Positions 1 through 8,316 of a stretch of 64,000 bases of DNA are shown piece by piece; positions within the stretch are counted from its first letter, which is position 1; each line of letters begins with the position of its first letter. The DNA is taken from NCBI RefSeq assembly GCF_009828065.1, contig NZ_WTYK01000009.1, forward strand, positions 1 through 64,000, read 5' to 3'. A program made the position numbers and the translations under genes. The notes below the pieces were generated by a model. That model was not told the DNA's origin. It made no database searches and was given only the letters and a program-made list of their open reading frames with translations. Source of the DNA: Croceibacterium soli (GTDB lineage Bacteria; Pseudomonadota; Alphaproteobacteria; Sphingomonadales; Sphingomonadaceae).

Positions 1-29
1 GGCCTGGCTCAACCGATCGTCCAGGCCAG

Positions 30-75
30 CCCCCTCCACCGCCTTCGGCGGTCCCCCTCCCCCAGAGGGGGAGGA
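30..75. repeat. GC-rich intergenic palindromic repeat, family A
   Basis: Two adjacent hairpins are visible: a 6-bp stem (38-43 with 47-52) around a TTC loop, then an 8-bp stem of C/T against G/A (56-63 with 67-74). The same design, a block of CCCCTCC flanking a small hairpin, recurs at 36.83 kb, 37.09 kb and 43.89 kb. It lies just beyond the stop codon of the TetR gene and could serve as its transcription terminator, but there is no clear T-run. Confidence 0.6.
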
Positions 76-76
76 T

Positions 77-667
77 TTACGCGCCTCCGCCGCCCAGCGC
101 CATCTCCGCCATCGCGTCGACCATTCGCGCCGGATCGACCGGCCCCTCAGGGTCGTACCAGGTCATCGTCCAGTTCAGCATGCCGAACAGCAGCATCGTC
201 CGCGCGCGAGCCATTCCGCTGTCGCCGCCAAGTTCGGGCCGCGCGGCGACGAGGACTTTCTGGACCGCATCCACGATGCGGCGCTGCTTGGCGACGATTT
301 CGCTCCTCCGCTCGGGCGGCAGGTTCTCGAGCTCGTTGAGCAGGACCTTCTGCTGGTCCGACGCGCCCATGTAGTGCTGCATGAACAGACCGAGCACCCG
401 CCTCAACTCGTCGGCCGGCGTGCCTCCATCCGGACCGATGGTTTCGACATCCTCCACCAACGTCTCGACGTGCGCGGACATGACCGCGTAGAGAAGATCC
501 TCTTTCGACGGGTAGTAGTGATAAAGCAGCGATTTCGACATCGAACACGCCTTGGCAATGTCTGAAACAGCAGTGCCGTTGAACCCGTCCCTGGCGAAAA
601 GACGAGCCGCTTCTTCTACGATAGCCTGGAGCCGCTCGTCATAGTCGGCTGCCCTCGTCCGTGCCAT
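77..667 (-). CDS. TetR/AcrR family transcriptional regulator
   Basis: A 196-residue one-component repressor of the TetR family. The N-terminal helix-turn-helix is plain (AVSDIAKACSMSKSLLYHYY, about residues 35-55), followed by the usual all-helical ligand-binding domain. I placed the start at the ATG ending at 667, which gives MARTRAADYDERL; the upstream in-frame extension looks unlike a TetR N-terminus. It lies 97 bases downstream of, and on the same strand as, the E2 gene of the 2-oxoacid dehydrogenase, so it may be co-transcribed with it or respond to an acyl-CoA made by that pathway. That link is inference; the ligand cannot be read from the sequence. Confidence 0.9.
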   Translation of the reverse strand: MARTRAADYDERLQAIVEEAARLFARDGFNGTAVSDIAKACSMSKSLLYHYYPSKEDLLYAVMSAHVETLVEDVETIGPDGGTPADELRRVLGLFMQHYMGASDQQKVLLNELENLPPERRSEIVAKQRRIVDAVQKVLVAARPELGGDSGMARARTMLLFGMLNWTMTWYDPEGPVDPARMVDAMAEMALGGGGA

Positions 668-764
668 AATCGCCGCCCCGGTCTGTTCCCTCCAACTAGC
701 AGCCCTTCGGACAGGGTCAACCAAAGGCTGATCGGCCGTGTGTGCCGCGGAGCCTTCGCCTGAG

Positions 765-1943
765 CTACGCCTCCCCCCAGTTCTCGATCGTTTCGACGAA
801 CCTGGTCAGCCAGGCGTTGGTCTGGTGGCCGTCGATCGCGCGGTGATCGATCGTCAGCGATACGTAGCACATCGGGCGGATCTGGATGGTGTCGCTACCG
901 CCCGCCTCCCTCGCGACCACGCGCTTCTCCAGCTTGCCGACGCCGAGGATGGCGGACTGCGGCTGGTTGATGATGATCGGCGCGGCCACGAGCGATCCGG
1001 AGACCCCGTGGTTGGACACGGTGAAGGTGCCGCCGGCAACATCGCCGCCGCTCAGCTTGCCCTCCCGCGCCCGCGCCGTGAGCTCGCTGAGGCGCTTGGC
1101 GATGCCCTGCAGCGAGAGGTCCTGCACCCGGCGGACCACGGGCACGATCAATCCCTTGTCACCGAGCGCAGTCCCGACGCCGATGTTGACGTCGTCGAAG
1201 ATCTCCAGCCGATCATCGGACCAGCGGCTGTTGACGGCCGGCGCGGCCTTCATCGCCTCCGCGCAGGCGGCGAGGATATAGGCCGTGAAAGTCAGCTTCG
1301 CGCCGTCTTTCTCGAACGCGGCCTTGTGCCTGTCGCGGTGCGCCATCACGGCTGAGAAATCGCACTCGAACACCGCGGTCACGTGCGGCGCCACGGTTAC
1401 CGAGTGCAGCATGTTCTGCGCAATGGCGAGGCGCATCCTGTCGTGAGGAATGGTGGTCACGCCGCCGGCGGATGTGGATGCCGGGGCGCTGGGTGCCGGC
1501 GCCGAGGCCGGGGCCGTCGCGCGTTCGGCCACGGCCTTGTCGACATCGGCGCGGGTGATCCGCCCTCCCCGGCCGGTGCCTGTGATCGTCGCCGGGTCGA
1601 TGCCGTGTTCCTTGATCGCGCGCCGCACGGCGGGGGAGAGCCCGGTCACCGGGACCGGCGCATGGCCATTGTCAGGTCCGTTCGCGTTCTCCTCCCGAGC
1701 GGCTCCGAGCGTCATACGCCCTAGGATCGCTCCCGGTTCCGCTTCGTCATCGGTGTCGAGGAGGATCTCGGTGAGCACGCCCGCCGCGGGCGAGGGAACC
1801 TCCTGCGTGACCTTGTCGGTCTCGAGCTCCACCAGCGGCCCGTCCAGCTCAACCCGGTCGCCGACCTTCACGAGCCAGCTCCGCACGATCGCCTTCGTGC
1901 CCTCCTGCTCGGCGGGAACCTTGATGTCGATCGTATCGCTCAT
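765..1943 (-). CDS. 2-oxoacid dehydrogenase complex E2 (dihydrolipoyl acyltransferase), branched-chain type
   Basis: 392 residues from the ATG ending at 1943. Domain order is typical of E2: an N-terminal lipoyl domain with the modified lysine in ETDKV (Lys44), an Ala/Pro-rich linker, a peripheral subunit-binding domain (LSPAVRRAIKEHGIDPATI, about 130-165), and a C-terminal catalytic acyltransferase domain ending in the active-site motif DHRAIDG (about 362-368). It transfers the acyl group from lipoamide to CoA. It starts 17 bases after the fused E1 gene and is surely in its operon. There is one lipoyl domain only. The substrate (branched-chain keto acid rather than pyruvate) is inferred from the fused E1 partner and the adjacent Lrp-type regulator. 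No E3 gene is present in the window. Confidence 0.92.
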   Translation of the reverse strand: MSDTIDIKVPAEQEGTKAIVRSWLVKVGDRVELDGPLVELETDKVTQEVPSPAAGVLTEILLDTDDEAEPGAILGRMTLGAAREENANGPDNGHAPVPVTGLSPAVRRAIKEHGIDPATITGTGRGGRITRADVDKAVAERATAPASAPAPSAPASTSAGGVTTIPHDRMRLAIAQNMLHSVTVAPHVTAVFECDFSAVMAHRDRHKAAFEKDGAKLTFTAYILAACAEAMKAAPAVNSRWSDDRLEIFDDVNIGVGTALGDKGLIVPVVRRVQDLSLQGIAKRLSELTARAREGKLSGGDVAGGTFTVSNHGVSGSLVAAPIIINQPQSAILGVGKLEKRVVAREAGGSDTIQIRPMCYVSLTIDHRAIDGHQTNAWLTRFVETIENWGEA

Positions 1944-1960
1944 GCCGGGCCCTTTCTCGC

Positions 1961-4060
1961 TCAGAACTCTACCAGATCGGCGATTCTGGCACGGATGCGT
2001 TCGACCGAAGGCACCGCCCATTCGAGCAGCCTGGGGCTGTGCGGGCTGGGAATGTCGGGCATCGTCACCCGAGCGACCGGAGCATCGAGGTCCATGAACG
2101 CCTCGTCCGCCACAACGGCCGCAATCTCGGCGCCGAAACCCGCGGTCCGCAAGTCTTCATGCACGATCAGGCACCGGCGGGTGCGGCGGACGGACTGGAG
2201 CACCGCCTCCCGGTCCCACGGCATCAGCGTGCGCAAGTCGATCACATCGGCGGCGTAGCCTTCGGCGGCCTCCTCGCAGCGCGGCACCATCGCTCCCCAG
2301 GTCACGATCGTGATGGCATCGCCCCGCCGGGTGAACTTCGCCTGCCCGAACGGCAGGGCGAAATCGTCGCCCGGGTAGGGGCGACGGGCCCAGGCGAGGT
2401 CGAGCAGGTTGCGGTGCTCGAAGAAGATCACCGGATCGTTGCCCCGCAGCGCCGTGCGCAGGAGCCCGACCGCGTCCTCGGCATTCGATGGCACCACGAC
2501 CTGCCAGCCCGGATTGTGGATGAAGGCGACCTCGTTGGTCTGGCTGTGCCAGGGATCGCCGCACTTGAAGAAGCCGCCGGCCATGCGCACGACCATCGGC
2601 GCGGCGAAGCGGTTGGCCGTGCGCCAGCGCATCGTGCCGCAATCGTTGATCTGCTCGGTCGCGGGCTCGGCATATTTGCGGAACTGGATTTCCGGCACCG
2701 GCATAAGGCCCGCCAGCGCCATCCCGCCCGCCCGGCCGATGATGCCCTCTTCCGACAAGGACGTGTCGAACACCCGCTTTGGCCCGAACTTCTCCTGCAG
2801 GCCGAGCGTGACCGCATGGACGCCGCCCTTCGGACCGATATCTTCCCCGAACAGCAGCACGCGATCGTTGATCGTCATCTCGTGCTCCAGCGTCCTGCGG
2901 ATCGCCGTGACCATATTGATGCGCTGCCCTTCCGGCTTCGGCTCGCTGGTCGAAGGCGGCGCGACATAGCCGTGGTTGTGCATCCCGCCTTCGGTCTGCA
3001 TCTCCCCTTCGAAGAACACGTTGCGCATCACGTCCGCCGGTTCGGACGCGGGCCGGGATTCCGCCCGTTCGAGCCCCTCTTCGGCCGCGGCCTGGGCCCG
3101 CGATACGATGCCGTCCCAGCCGGCCTGATCGAACACTGCCGGAACCAGGTAGTCCTTCAGCCGGGGCAGCGGGTCGCGTTGCCACTCGGCCTCGATTGTT
3201 TGCGCGGACTTGTAGGTCTGGGTGTCCTGGAAGCTGTGCCCCTCGAGACGCGGCATGGTCAGCCGCAGCAAGGCCGGGGCGCGCTGGCGGCGCACGTGGG
3301 CTTCTGCATCGGCGACCAGGCGCGCCGCTTCCGCCGGGTCCGTGCCGTCGCCGGAGAATATCTCCAGCCCCTGCCAGCCCGACAGGTTTGCGGCGATATC
3401 GCCACCCGGCGTCTGGAACGTGGACGGGACCGAGATTCCGAAGCCGTTGTCTTCGATGTAGAACAGCATCGGCAGGCGCTGCGTCGTCGCGATCGTCAGC
3501 GCTGCCCAGAAACCGTTGGTCGCCACCGATGCGTCCCCGCCCAGAACGACCGCGATGGCGCTCTCGTAAGCCGGGTCCTTTAGAACATCGCGGTAGTACT
3601 CGATCGCCTGCGCCCAGCCGGCGGTGGGCGTGTACTGCGAGCCCACTCCCCCGCACATCGGCAGGGCGGAGGCACCGTGCGGATTGGGGAAGTTGAACAC
3701 CACCCCGATATCGCGCCCGTCCGAATAGCCCCCGGCGCGGCCCATTGCCGAGCCGAGCGCATCCGCCACATCGACGCCGAGCGCCAGCAGCAGGGGGCGC
3801 GAGCGGTAGTAGCCGCAAGTCGCATCGCGCGGATTGCCGAGACGGCAGCCGAGCATGACCTGCGCCATGTCGTGACCCCGCGCCGAGAACTGGTACATGA
3901 CCTTCTTCTCGGGGACGAGGCGGGTTTCCTCCATGTGATCGAGGGCGCGGGACAGGTTCACGAGATAGGCGATGCGCTCCCAATCGAACGCGGGATCGGG
4001 CGCGTTGCGGGGAGCCGCTCCCGATCTCTGCGCGCTTGTTGCCGCGGCATTGGTGCTCAT
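1961..4060 (-). CDS. Fused E1 alpha-beta subunit of a thiamine-diphosphate 2-oxoacid dehydrogenase (2-oxoisovalerate type)
   Basis: 699 residues joining what are usually two proteins. Residues about 25-370 are the alpha part: the thiamine-diphosphate motif begins GGDASVATNG (about 173) and ends in the Asn of IEDNGFG, with GDA in place of the more common GDG. Residues about 380-699 are the beta part, starting at RINMVTAIRRTLEHEM and continuing with GEDIGPKGG and the transketolase pyrimidine-binding fold. It decarboxylates a 2-oxo acid and passes the acyl group to E2, encoded 17 bases downstream. Fused E1 chains of this length are known in Bacteroidetes and some alphaproteobacteria. A divergent Lrp/AsnC gene begins 115 bases away and is its likely regulator. 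Branched-chain substrate is inference. Confidence 0.9.
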   Translation of the reverse strand: MSTNAAATSAQRSGAAPRNAPDPAFDWERIAYLVNLSRALDHMEETRLVPEKKVMYQFSARGHDMAQVMLGCRLGNPRDATCGYYRSRPLLLALGVDVADALGSAMGRAGGYSDGRDIGVVFNFPNPHGASALPMCGGVGSQYTPTAGWAQAIEYYRDVLKDPAYESAIAVVLGGDASVATNGFWAALTIATTQRLPMLFYIEDNGFGISVPSTFQTPGGDIAANLSGWQGLEIFSGDGTDPAEAARLVADAEAHVRRQRAPALLRLTMPRLEGHSFQDTQTYKSAQTIEAEWQRDPLPRLKDYLVPAVFDQAGWDGIVSRAQAAAEEGLERAESRPASEPADVMRNVFFEGEMQTEGGMHNHGYVAPPSTSEPKPEGQRINMVTAIRRTLEHEMTINDRVLLFGEDIGPKGGVHAVTLGLQEKFGPKRVFDTSLSEEGIIGRAGGMALAGLMPVPEIQFRKYAEPATEQINDCGTMRWRTANRFAAPMVVRMAGGFFKCGDPWHSQTNEVAFIHNPGWQVVVPSNAEDAVGLLRTALRGNDPVIFFEHRNLLDLAWARRPYPGDDFALPFGQAKFTRRGDAITIVTWGAMVPRCEEAAEGYAADVIDLRTLMPWDREAVLQSVRRTRRCLIVHEDLRTAGFGAEIAAVVADEAFMDLDAPVARVTMPDIPSPHSPRLLEWAVPSVERIRARIADLVEF

Positions 4061-4175
4061 CGTACCTCTCCTGCGAGAGCGTCATTCTACCAAACGCGCG
4101 ATGATCGGTTTTCGTCTTTTGGACGCGCGTCGGCGCATTTTTGATGAAGAACGTTCGGGAAAAGTAGGGTATTGG
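4061..4175. promoter_or_regulatory. Divergent promoter region between E1 and the Lrp-type regulator
   Basis: 115 bases, clearly richer in A/T than the flanking genes, separating two genes that start away from each other. It contains the short palindrome ACGCGCGT (4122-4129) and runs of T. By analogy with bkdR/bkd arrangements it should hold both promoters and the Lrp-type binding sites, but I cannot assign -35/-10 boxes with confidence. Confidence 0.45.
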
Positions 4176-4643
4176 ATGAAAATGGCCCGGCTCGACGAAC
4201 TTGACCGCAAGATTGTCCGCATCCTGCAGAAGCGGGGCGACATCAGCCAGGCCGAACTGGCGGAGAAAGTCGGCACTTCGACCGCGTCTTGCTGGCGGCG
4301 GCTCAAATCGCTCGAGCAGCGGGGAGTTCTCGGGCCCGTGGTGCGGCTGGTCGACCCGAAGGCGATCGGCCGGACGATGACGGTCCTGTCGCAGATCCGG
4401 CTCAAGTCCCAGGACAGCGGCGCGCGGGAGCGCTTCCAGCAGTTCGTGATGTCGCAAGAGGAAGTGACGCAGTGCTTCTCCGTGTCCGGGGAATGGGACT
4501 ACCAGCTGCAGTTCGTCGTCGAGGACATGGAAGAGTTCGAGAACCTGCTGATGCAGCGCTTCCTCAACAACCCCGATGTGTCGGCATCGTCATCGCTGTT
4601 CGTTCTGCGCTGCATCAAGCAGACGACTGCTCTCAAAGTCTGA
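4176..4643 (+). CDS. Lrp/AsnC family regulator, BkdR-like
   Basis: 155 residues. An N-terminal winged helix-turn-helix (DISQAELAEKVGTSTASCWR, about 19-38) is followed by the Lrp/AsnC ligand-binding (RAM) domain, with a typical ending ...LFVLRCIKQTTALKV. The start is taken at ATG 4176 (MKMARLDEL); ATG 4182 is also possible. It is transcribed away from the fused E1/E2 genes and towards an aminotransferase. In Pseudomonas an Lrp homologue (BkdR) next to the bkd operon activates branched-chain keto-acid dehydrogenase in response to branched-chain amino acids. The same role is the natural inference here, but the assignment rests on context. Confidence 0.88.
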   Translation: MKMARLDELDRKIVRILQKRGDISQAELAEKVGTSTASCWRRLKSLEQRGVLGPVVRLVDPKAIGRTMTVLSQIRLKSQDSGARERFQQFVMSQEEVTQCFSVSGEWDYQLQFVVEDMEEFENLLMQRFLNNPDVSASSSLFVLRCIKQTTALKV

Positions 4644-4660
4644 AGCAACCGTCGATCGCG

Positions 4661-5860
4661 TCACCGAACAGCGGCCAATGCGGCGGCGAACGCCTGCAGG
4701 TCGTGAGGCGCGAGCCCGGCGATATTGATGCGGCCCGTCCCAGCCACGTAAACTGCATGCTCTTCGCGCAGCGCCGCGACCTGCCGGGGCGTGAGGTCGA
4801 GAGTGGAGAACATGCCCTTCTGCCGCGTCAGGAAGGCCAGGGCCGGATCGAGCCGTGCGAGCCCCTCGCGCATGGCAGCGATGCGCCGGCGCATGTTTTC
4901 GAGCTCCTCCCGCCACAAGGCGGACAGCTCTTCGCGTTCCAGGATCAGCCGCACGATCGCCGCGCCGTGGTCCGGCGGCATCGACCAGTTGGCGCGTGCG
5001 AGGCTCAGCAGATTGCTCTGGGCCAGCGCTGCATCGCTGCGATCGGCCGCCAGCACGAACAATGCGCCGACCCGCTCCCGATAGAGGCCGAAGTTCTTAT
5101 CGCAGCTATAGGCGACGATCGCTTCGGGACAGTGCCGCGCCACGCACGCCAGGCCCTGCCTGTCGGCCTCCAGCCCATCCCCCAGCCCGTGGTAGGCAAA
5201 GTCGATGAACGGCAGCAGGCCGCGCTCGGCGCAGAGGCGCGCGACGGCTTGCCACTGCACGGCGTCCAGATCGGCGCCGGTCGGGTTGTGGCAGCAGCCG
5301 TGCAGCAGCACGACATCCCTCGCCGCAGCTTTCTCCAGCGCGGCCATCATGTCGCCGAAGCGCACGGTCTGGTTCGCCGGATCGAGATAGGGATGCTCCA
5401 CCAGTTCTAAGCGGGCGGCGGCGAAGATCGGCGCATGGTTGGGCCAGGTGGGGGCGCCGACGTGCACGCGCGCGTTCGGGTTCGCCGCTGCGATCAGTTC
5501 CGCACCGATACGCAAGGCGCCTGTGCCGCCGGGGGTTTGCATCCCGGCAACGCGCTCCGCCGCAACGTCGCTGCCCAGCGCGAGAGGCAGGAGGCGCCGG
5601 AAGAACTCGATGTCCCCTTCCGGCCCAAGGTAGGACTTGGTGGTCTGCGAGCGCAGCAGCCGGTCTTCGGCCGCCTTCACGGCAGCGAACACCGGAGTGA
5701 CGCCGGCCTCGTCGCGGTAGACGCCGACCCCGAGATCGATCTTTCGCTCGCGCTCGTCCTGGGCATGAAGCGAAATGAGTTCGAGGATCGCGTCCGGCGG
5801 CTGCGCCGTAAGACGCGTCAGCGTTCTCGACGCCGGACGGGTGCTGTCCGCATGGTCCAT
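4661..5860 (-). CDS. Aromatic/aspartate amino acid aminotransferase (class I, AspC/TyrB type)
   Basis: 399 residues, the usual length for AspC/TyrB enzymes. The PLP-binding lysine lies in SCDKNFGLYRERVG, diagnostic of the aspartate/aromatic subgroup; the N-terminal IDLGVGVYRDEAG and the LHGCCHNPTGAD segment also fit. It moves an amino group between aspartate or aromatic amino acids and 2-oxoglutarate. I chose the ATG ending at 5860 because a purine-rich ribosome site (AGGGGGG) lies just upstream; an in-frame start at 5890 would add ten residues. It converges with the Lrp-type gene (17 bases between stops). With the neighbouring keto-acid dehydrogenase it suggests amino-acid breakdown, although substrate preference cannot be read. 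Confidence 0.88.
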   Translation of the reverse strand: MDHADSTRPASRTLTRLTAQPPDAILELISLHAQDERERKIDLGVGVYRDEAGVTPVFAAVKAAEDRLLRSQTTKSYLGPEGDIEFFRRLLPLALGSDVAAERVAGMQTPGGTGALRIGAELIAAANPNARVHVGAPTWPNHAPIFAAARLELVEHPYLDPANQTVRFGDMMAALEKAAARDVVLLHGCCHNPTGADLDAVQWQAVARLCAERGLLPFIDFAYHGLGDGLEADRQGLACVARHCPEAIVAYSCDKNFGLYRERVGALFVLAADRSDAALAQSNLLSLARANWSMPPDHGAAIVRLILEREELSALWREELENMRRRIAAMREGLARLDPALAFLTRQKGMFSTLDLTPRQVAALREEHAVYVAGTGRINIAGLAPHDLQAFAAALAAVR

Positions 5861-5915
5861 CTTGGTCCCCCCTACCTGATCCAAGATCATAGGAGGGATG
5901 ACTGGGGATACATGA

Positions 5916-6923
5916 TCAATCGCGCGCCCGTGTCGGCACTGTTTGGATGGTATTCTTCAGAGCTGGCGGGCGCGTGCCCAGCCAGATTTTCGTCGTGAGC
6001 CCCTTTCCCGGCAGCGCGACCGGCAATGCCGGCGCGAAGCCGCTGCCGGTCAACCATTCGAGCATCTGCTCGTCGCTGAAGCCCAGCCTGGCATGAGCAT
6101 GGCGTTCGCGCAGTTCCTCCCGCTCATGAGTGGCAAGGTCCACGACTACGACCCGGCCGCCCGGCCGGCACACCCGGGCCGCCTCCGCCAGGGGCTGCGC
6201 GGGTTCCTGCGCATAGTGGAGCACCTGGTGCAGCACGACGGTGTCGAACTCGCCTTCACCGAACGGCAGCGCGCCGAAATCGCCCTGCACCAGCTCGATC
6301 TGCTGCGGCGGGAAGCTCTGCAGCCGCGCGCGGGCAAGGCGCAGCATCTCCGTGCTCTTGTCGAATGCGACCACATGATCCGAGCGGTCGGCGAGCAGTT
6401 CGGCCATCCTGCCGGTGCCGGTGCCGATATCGAGCAGCCTTCCGAGCGGAGCGTCCCCGAGGCTCTCCAGCAGCGCGGCTTCGACCGTCTTCGCAGGGCT
6501 CAACCAGGAACGCAGCTGATCCCATTCGCCAGCATGGCGAGCGAAGTAGTCCGCCGCCCCCTTCTCCCGCGCCGTACGGATCGCGGCTAGGTGCCTGCGG
6601 TCCTCGGCACAGCGGGCGCCGAACGATGCGTCTTCTTCCTCCGCAGCCTCGAGCATGCGCACCACGGTGGCACCGAGCCCGCGCCCGCGAGAGCCTGACG
6701 CCGCCTGGCGCAGGAACGTCCAGCTGCCTTCGCGGCGCCGTTCGGCCAGGCCGCTGTCGCACAGGATCCCAACGTGGCGCGAAACCCGCGGCTGGCTCTG
6801 GCCGAGCACCTGGGCGAGTTCCCCCACGGCGAGTTCCATATGCGCGAGCAGCCGCATCATTCGAAGGCGCGTGGGGTCGGCCAGCGCACGGGTTACGGTT
6901 TCGATCAGCATGGGCGCGGTCAT
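5916..6923 (-). CDS. sahR: ArsR-type regulator fused to a SAM-dependent methyltransferase domain, SahR-like
   Basis: 335 residues. Residues 1-100 form an ArsR winged helix (LADPTRLRMMRLL, then VGELAQVLGQSQPRVSRHVG). Residues about 130-315 form a class I methyltransferase fold with the SAM-binding glycine motif LLDIGTGTGRMAELL. Known SahR regulators of proteobacteria are ArsR-family proteins that sense S-adenosylhomocysteine and control the SAM cycle, and some carry such a domain. The gene follows glyA, metH and metF on the same strand. A 16-bp palindrome directly at its start (6924-6939) matches one upstream of metF, suggesting autoregulation. There is no Shine-Dalgarno sequence before ATG 6923 or the alternative ATG ending at 6911, so translation may be leaderless. 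The SahR name is inference from architecture and context. Confidence 0.8.
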   Translation of the reverse strand: MTAPMLIETVTRALADPTRLRMMRLLAHMELAVGELAQVLGQSQPRVSRHVGILCDSGLAERRREGSWTFLRQAASGSRGRGLGATVVRMLEAAEEEDASFGARCAEDRRHLAAIRTAREKGAADYFARHAGEWDQLRSWLSPAKTVEAALLESLGDAPLGRLLDIGTGTGRMAELLADRSDHVVAFDKSTEMLRLARARLQSFPPQQIELVQGDFGALPFGEGEFDTVVLHQVLHYAQEPAQPLAEAARVCRPGGRVVVVDLATHEREELRERHAHARLGFSDEQMLEWLTGSGFAPALPVALPGKGLTTKIWLGTRPPALKNTIQTVPTRARD

Positions 6924-6939
6924 ATCAAGACATCGTTAT
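6924..6939. promoter_or_regulatory. Putative SahR operator at the start of the regulator gene
   Basis: The sequence ATCAAGACATCGTTAT fits the dyad ATAA-N-GA-NN-TC-N-TTAT with one mismatch and matches the site at 13020-13035 upstream of metF in 13 of 16 positions; the match extends to a further G on the right and T/A on the left. It abuts the start codon of the ArsR/methyltransferase gene, where a bound protein would block transcription initiation. Confidence 0.7.
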
Positions 6940-6976
6940 GCCTGCCACCATCGATCGGCAGCAGGCGGCCCTTCTC

Positions 6977-8293
6977 TCATTGTCCAGGATAGAGCGGGAA
7001 GGCCGCGCAAAGATCGCCCACCCGGCGGCGAACGCTCGCTTCGGCCTGACCGTCGCCCTCGGCACCGTTGCGGCGGATGCCGTCCACCACTTCGGCGATC
7101 AGGCCGCCTATCTTACGGAACTCGGCCGGTCCGAAGCCGCGCGTCGTGCCCGCCGGAGTGCCGAGCCTGAGGCCGGAGGTCAGGGTGTGCGGCAGCGGAT
7201 CGAAGGGCACCGCGTTCTTGTTGCAGGTGAGGTAGGCCCGATCGAGGCCCTTCTCGGCGGCCTTGCCGGTGACGTCCTTGGGGGTGAGATCGACCAGCAT
7301 CAGGTGGTTGTCGGTTCCGCCGGAGACGATCGTCAGCCCGGCCTCCGCCAGGCTGGCGGCGAGCGCCTTGGCGTTCTCCACCACGCTCGCGGCATAGGCC
7401 TTGAACTCGGGCCGCAGCGCTTCGCCGAAGGCGACCGCCTTGGCGGCGATGACATGGACCAGCGGGCCGCCCTGCATGCCCGGGAACACCGCCATGTTGA
7501 GCGGCTTGGACAGCGCCTCGTCATCCCACAGGATCACGCCCGAGCGCGGCCCGCGCAGGCTCTTGTGCGTGGTCGTGGTGACGACATGAGCGTGCGGGAA
7601 GGGCGAAGGATGCGCGCCGCCGGCGACGAGGCCGGAGAAGTGCGACATGTCGACCAGCAGGTAGGCCCCAACCTCGTCGGCAATCTCGCGAAAGGCGGCA
7701 AAGTCCCACTGGCGCGGATAGGCGGTGGCGCCGGTGATGATCAACTTGGGCTTGTGCTCGTGGGCGAGGCGGCGGACCGCCTCCATGTCGAGCCGCTGGT
7801 CGTCCTTGCGCACGCCGTAGGGAACAGCGTTGAACCACTTGCCGCTCATGTTCACGGGCGATCCGTGGGTCAGGTGCCCGCCGGAGGAGAGGTCGAGGCC
7901 CATGAAGGTGTCGCCCGGCTGCAGCAGGGCCAGGAACACCGCCTGGTTCATCTGGCTGCCGGAGTTGGGCTGAACGTTGGCGAACTCACAGCCGAACAAC
8001 TGCTTGGCCCGTTCGATCGCCAGGGTCTCGACCACGTCGGCATATTCGCAGCCGCCGTAGTAGCGCCGGCCGGGATAGCCTTCGGCATACTTGTTGGTGA
8101 ACACCGATCCGGTCGCCTCCAGCACCGCCGTGCTGGCGATGTTCTCGCTGGCGATCAGTTCGATCCGGTCGCGCTGGCGGCCGAGTTCATTACGGATGGC
8201 AGCGAAGATCTCGGGATCGGCTTCGGACAGGCTGTCGTGCCAGAAGCGGTCCACGCCCCGCGGAACCTGGGATTCTGCCGTCGAGATAGTCAT
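6977..8293 (-). CDS. glyA: Serine hydroxymethyltransferase
   Basis: 438 residues. Converts serine and tetrahydrofolate into glycine and 5,10-methylene-tetrahydrofolate, the one-carbon donor that MetF reduces. The PLP lysine lies in the hallmark [14 protein letters not shown]. Other family segments are [25 protein letters not shown] and GSQMNQAVF. Start chosen at the ATG ending at 8293, with GGAGGG about eight bases upstream; an in-frame start at 8320 would overlap metH. It begins 23 bases after metH-b, so it is the last structural gene of the metF-metH-metH-glyA unit, which supplies and uses methyl-folate. Confidence 0.95.
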   Translation of the reverse strand: MTISTAESQVPRGVDRFWHDSLSEADPEIFAAIRNELGRQRDRIELIASENIASTAVLEATGSVFTNKYAEGYPGRRYYGGCEYADVVETLAIERAKQLFGCEFANVQPNSGSQMNQAVFLALLQPGDTFMGLDLSSGGHLTHGSPVNMSGKWFNAVPYGVRKDDQRLDMEAVRRLAHEHKPKLIITGATAYPRQWDFAAFREIADEVGAYLLVDMSHFSGLVAGGAHPSPFPHAHVVTTTTHKSLRGPRSGVILWDDEALSKPLNMAVFPGMQGGPLVHVIAAKAVAFGEALRPEFKAYAASVVENAKALAASLAEAGLTIVSGGTDNHLMLVDLTPKDVTGKAAEKGLDRAYLTCNKNAVPFDPLPHTLTSGLRLGTPAGTTRGFGPAEFRKIGGLIAEVVDGIRRNGAEGDGQAEASVRRRVGDLCAAFPLYPGQ

Positions 8294-8316
8294 GTTCTTG
8301 TGCCCTCCATGTGCAC

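Noticed and set aside
2039-3583. A 514-codon plus-strand frame opposite the fused E1 gene
   Set aside because: Antisense to a clear enzyme gene; its composition is that of a reverse-complement frame.
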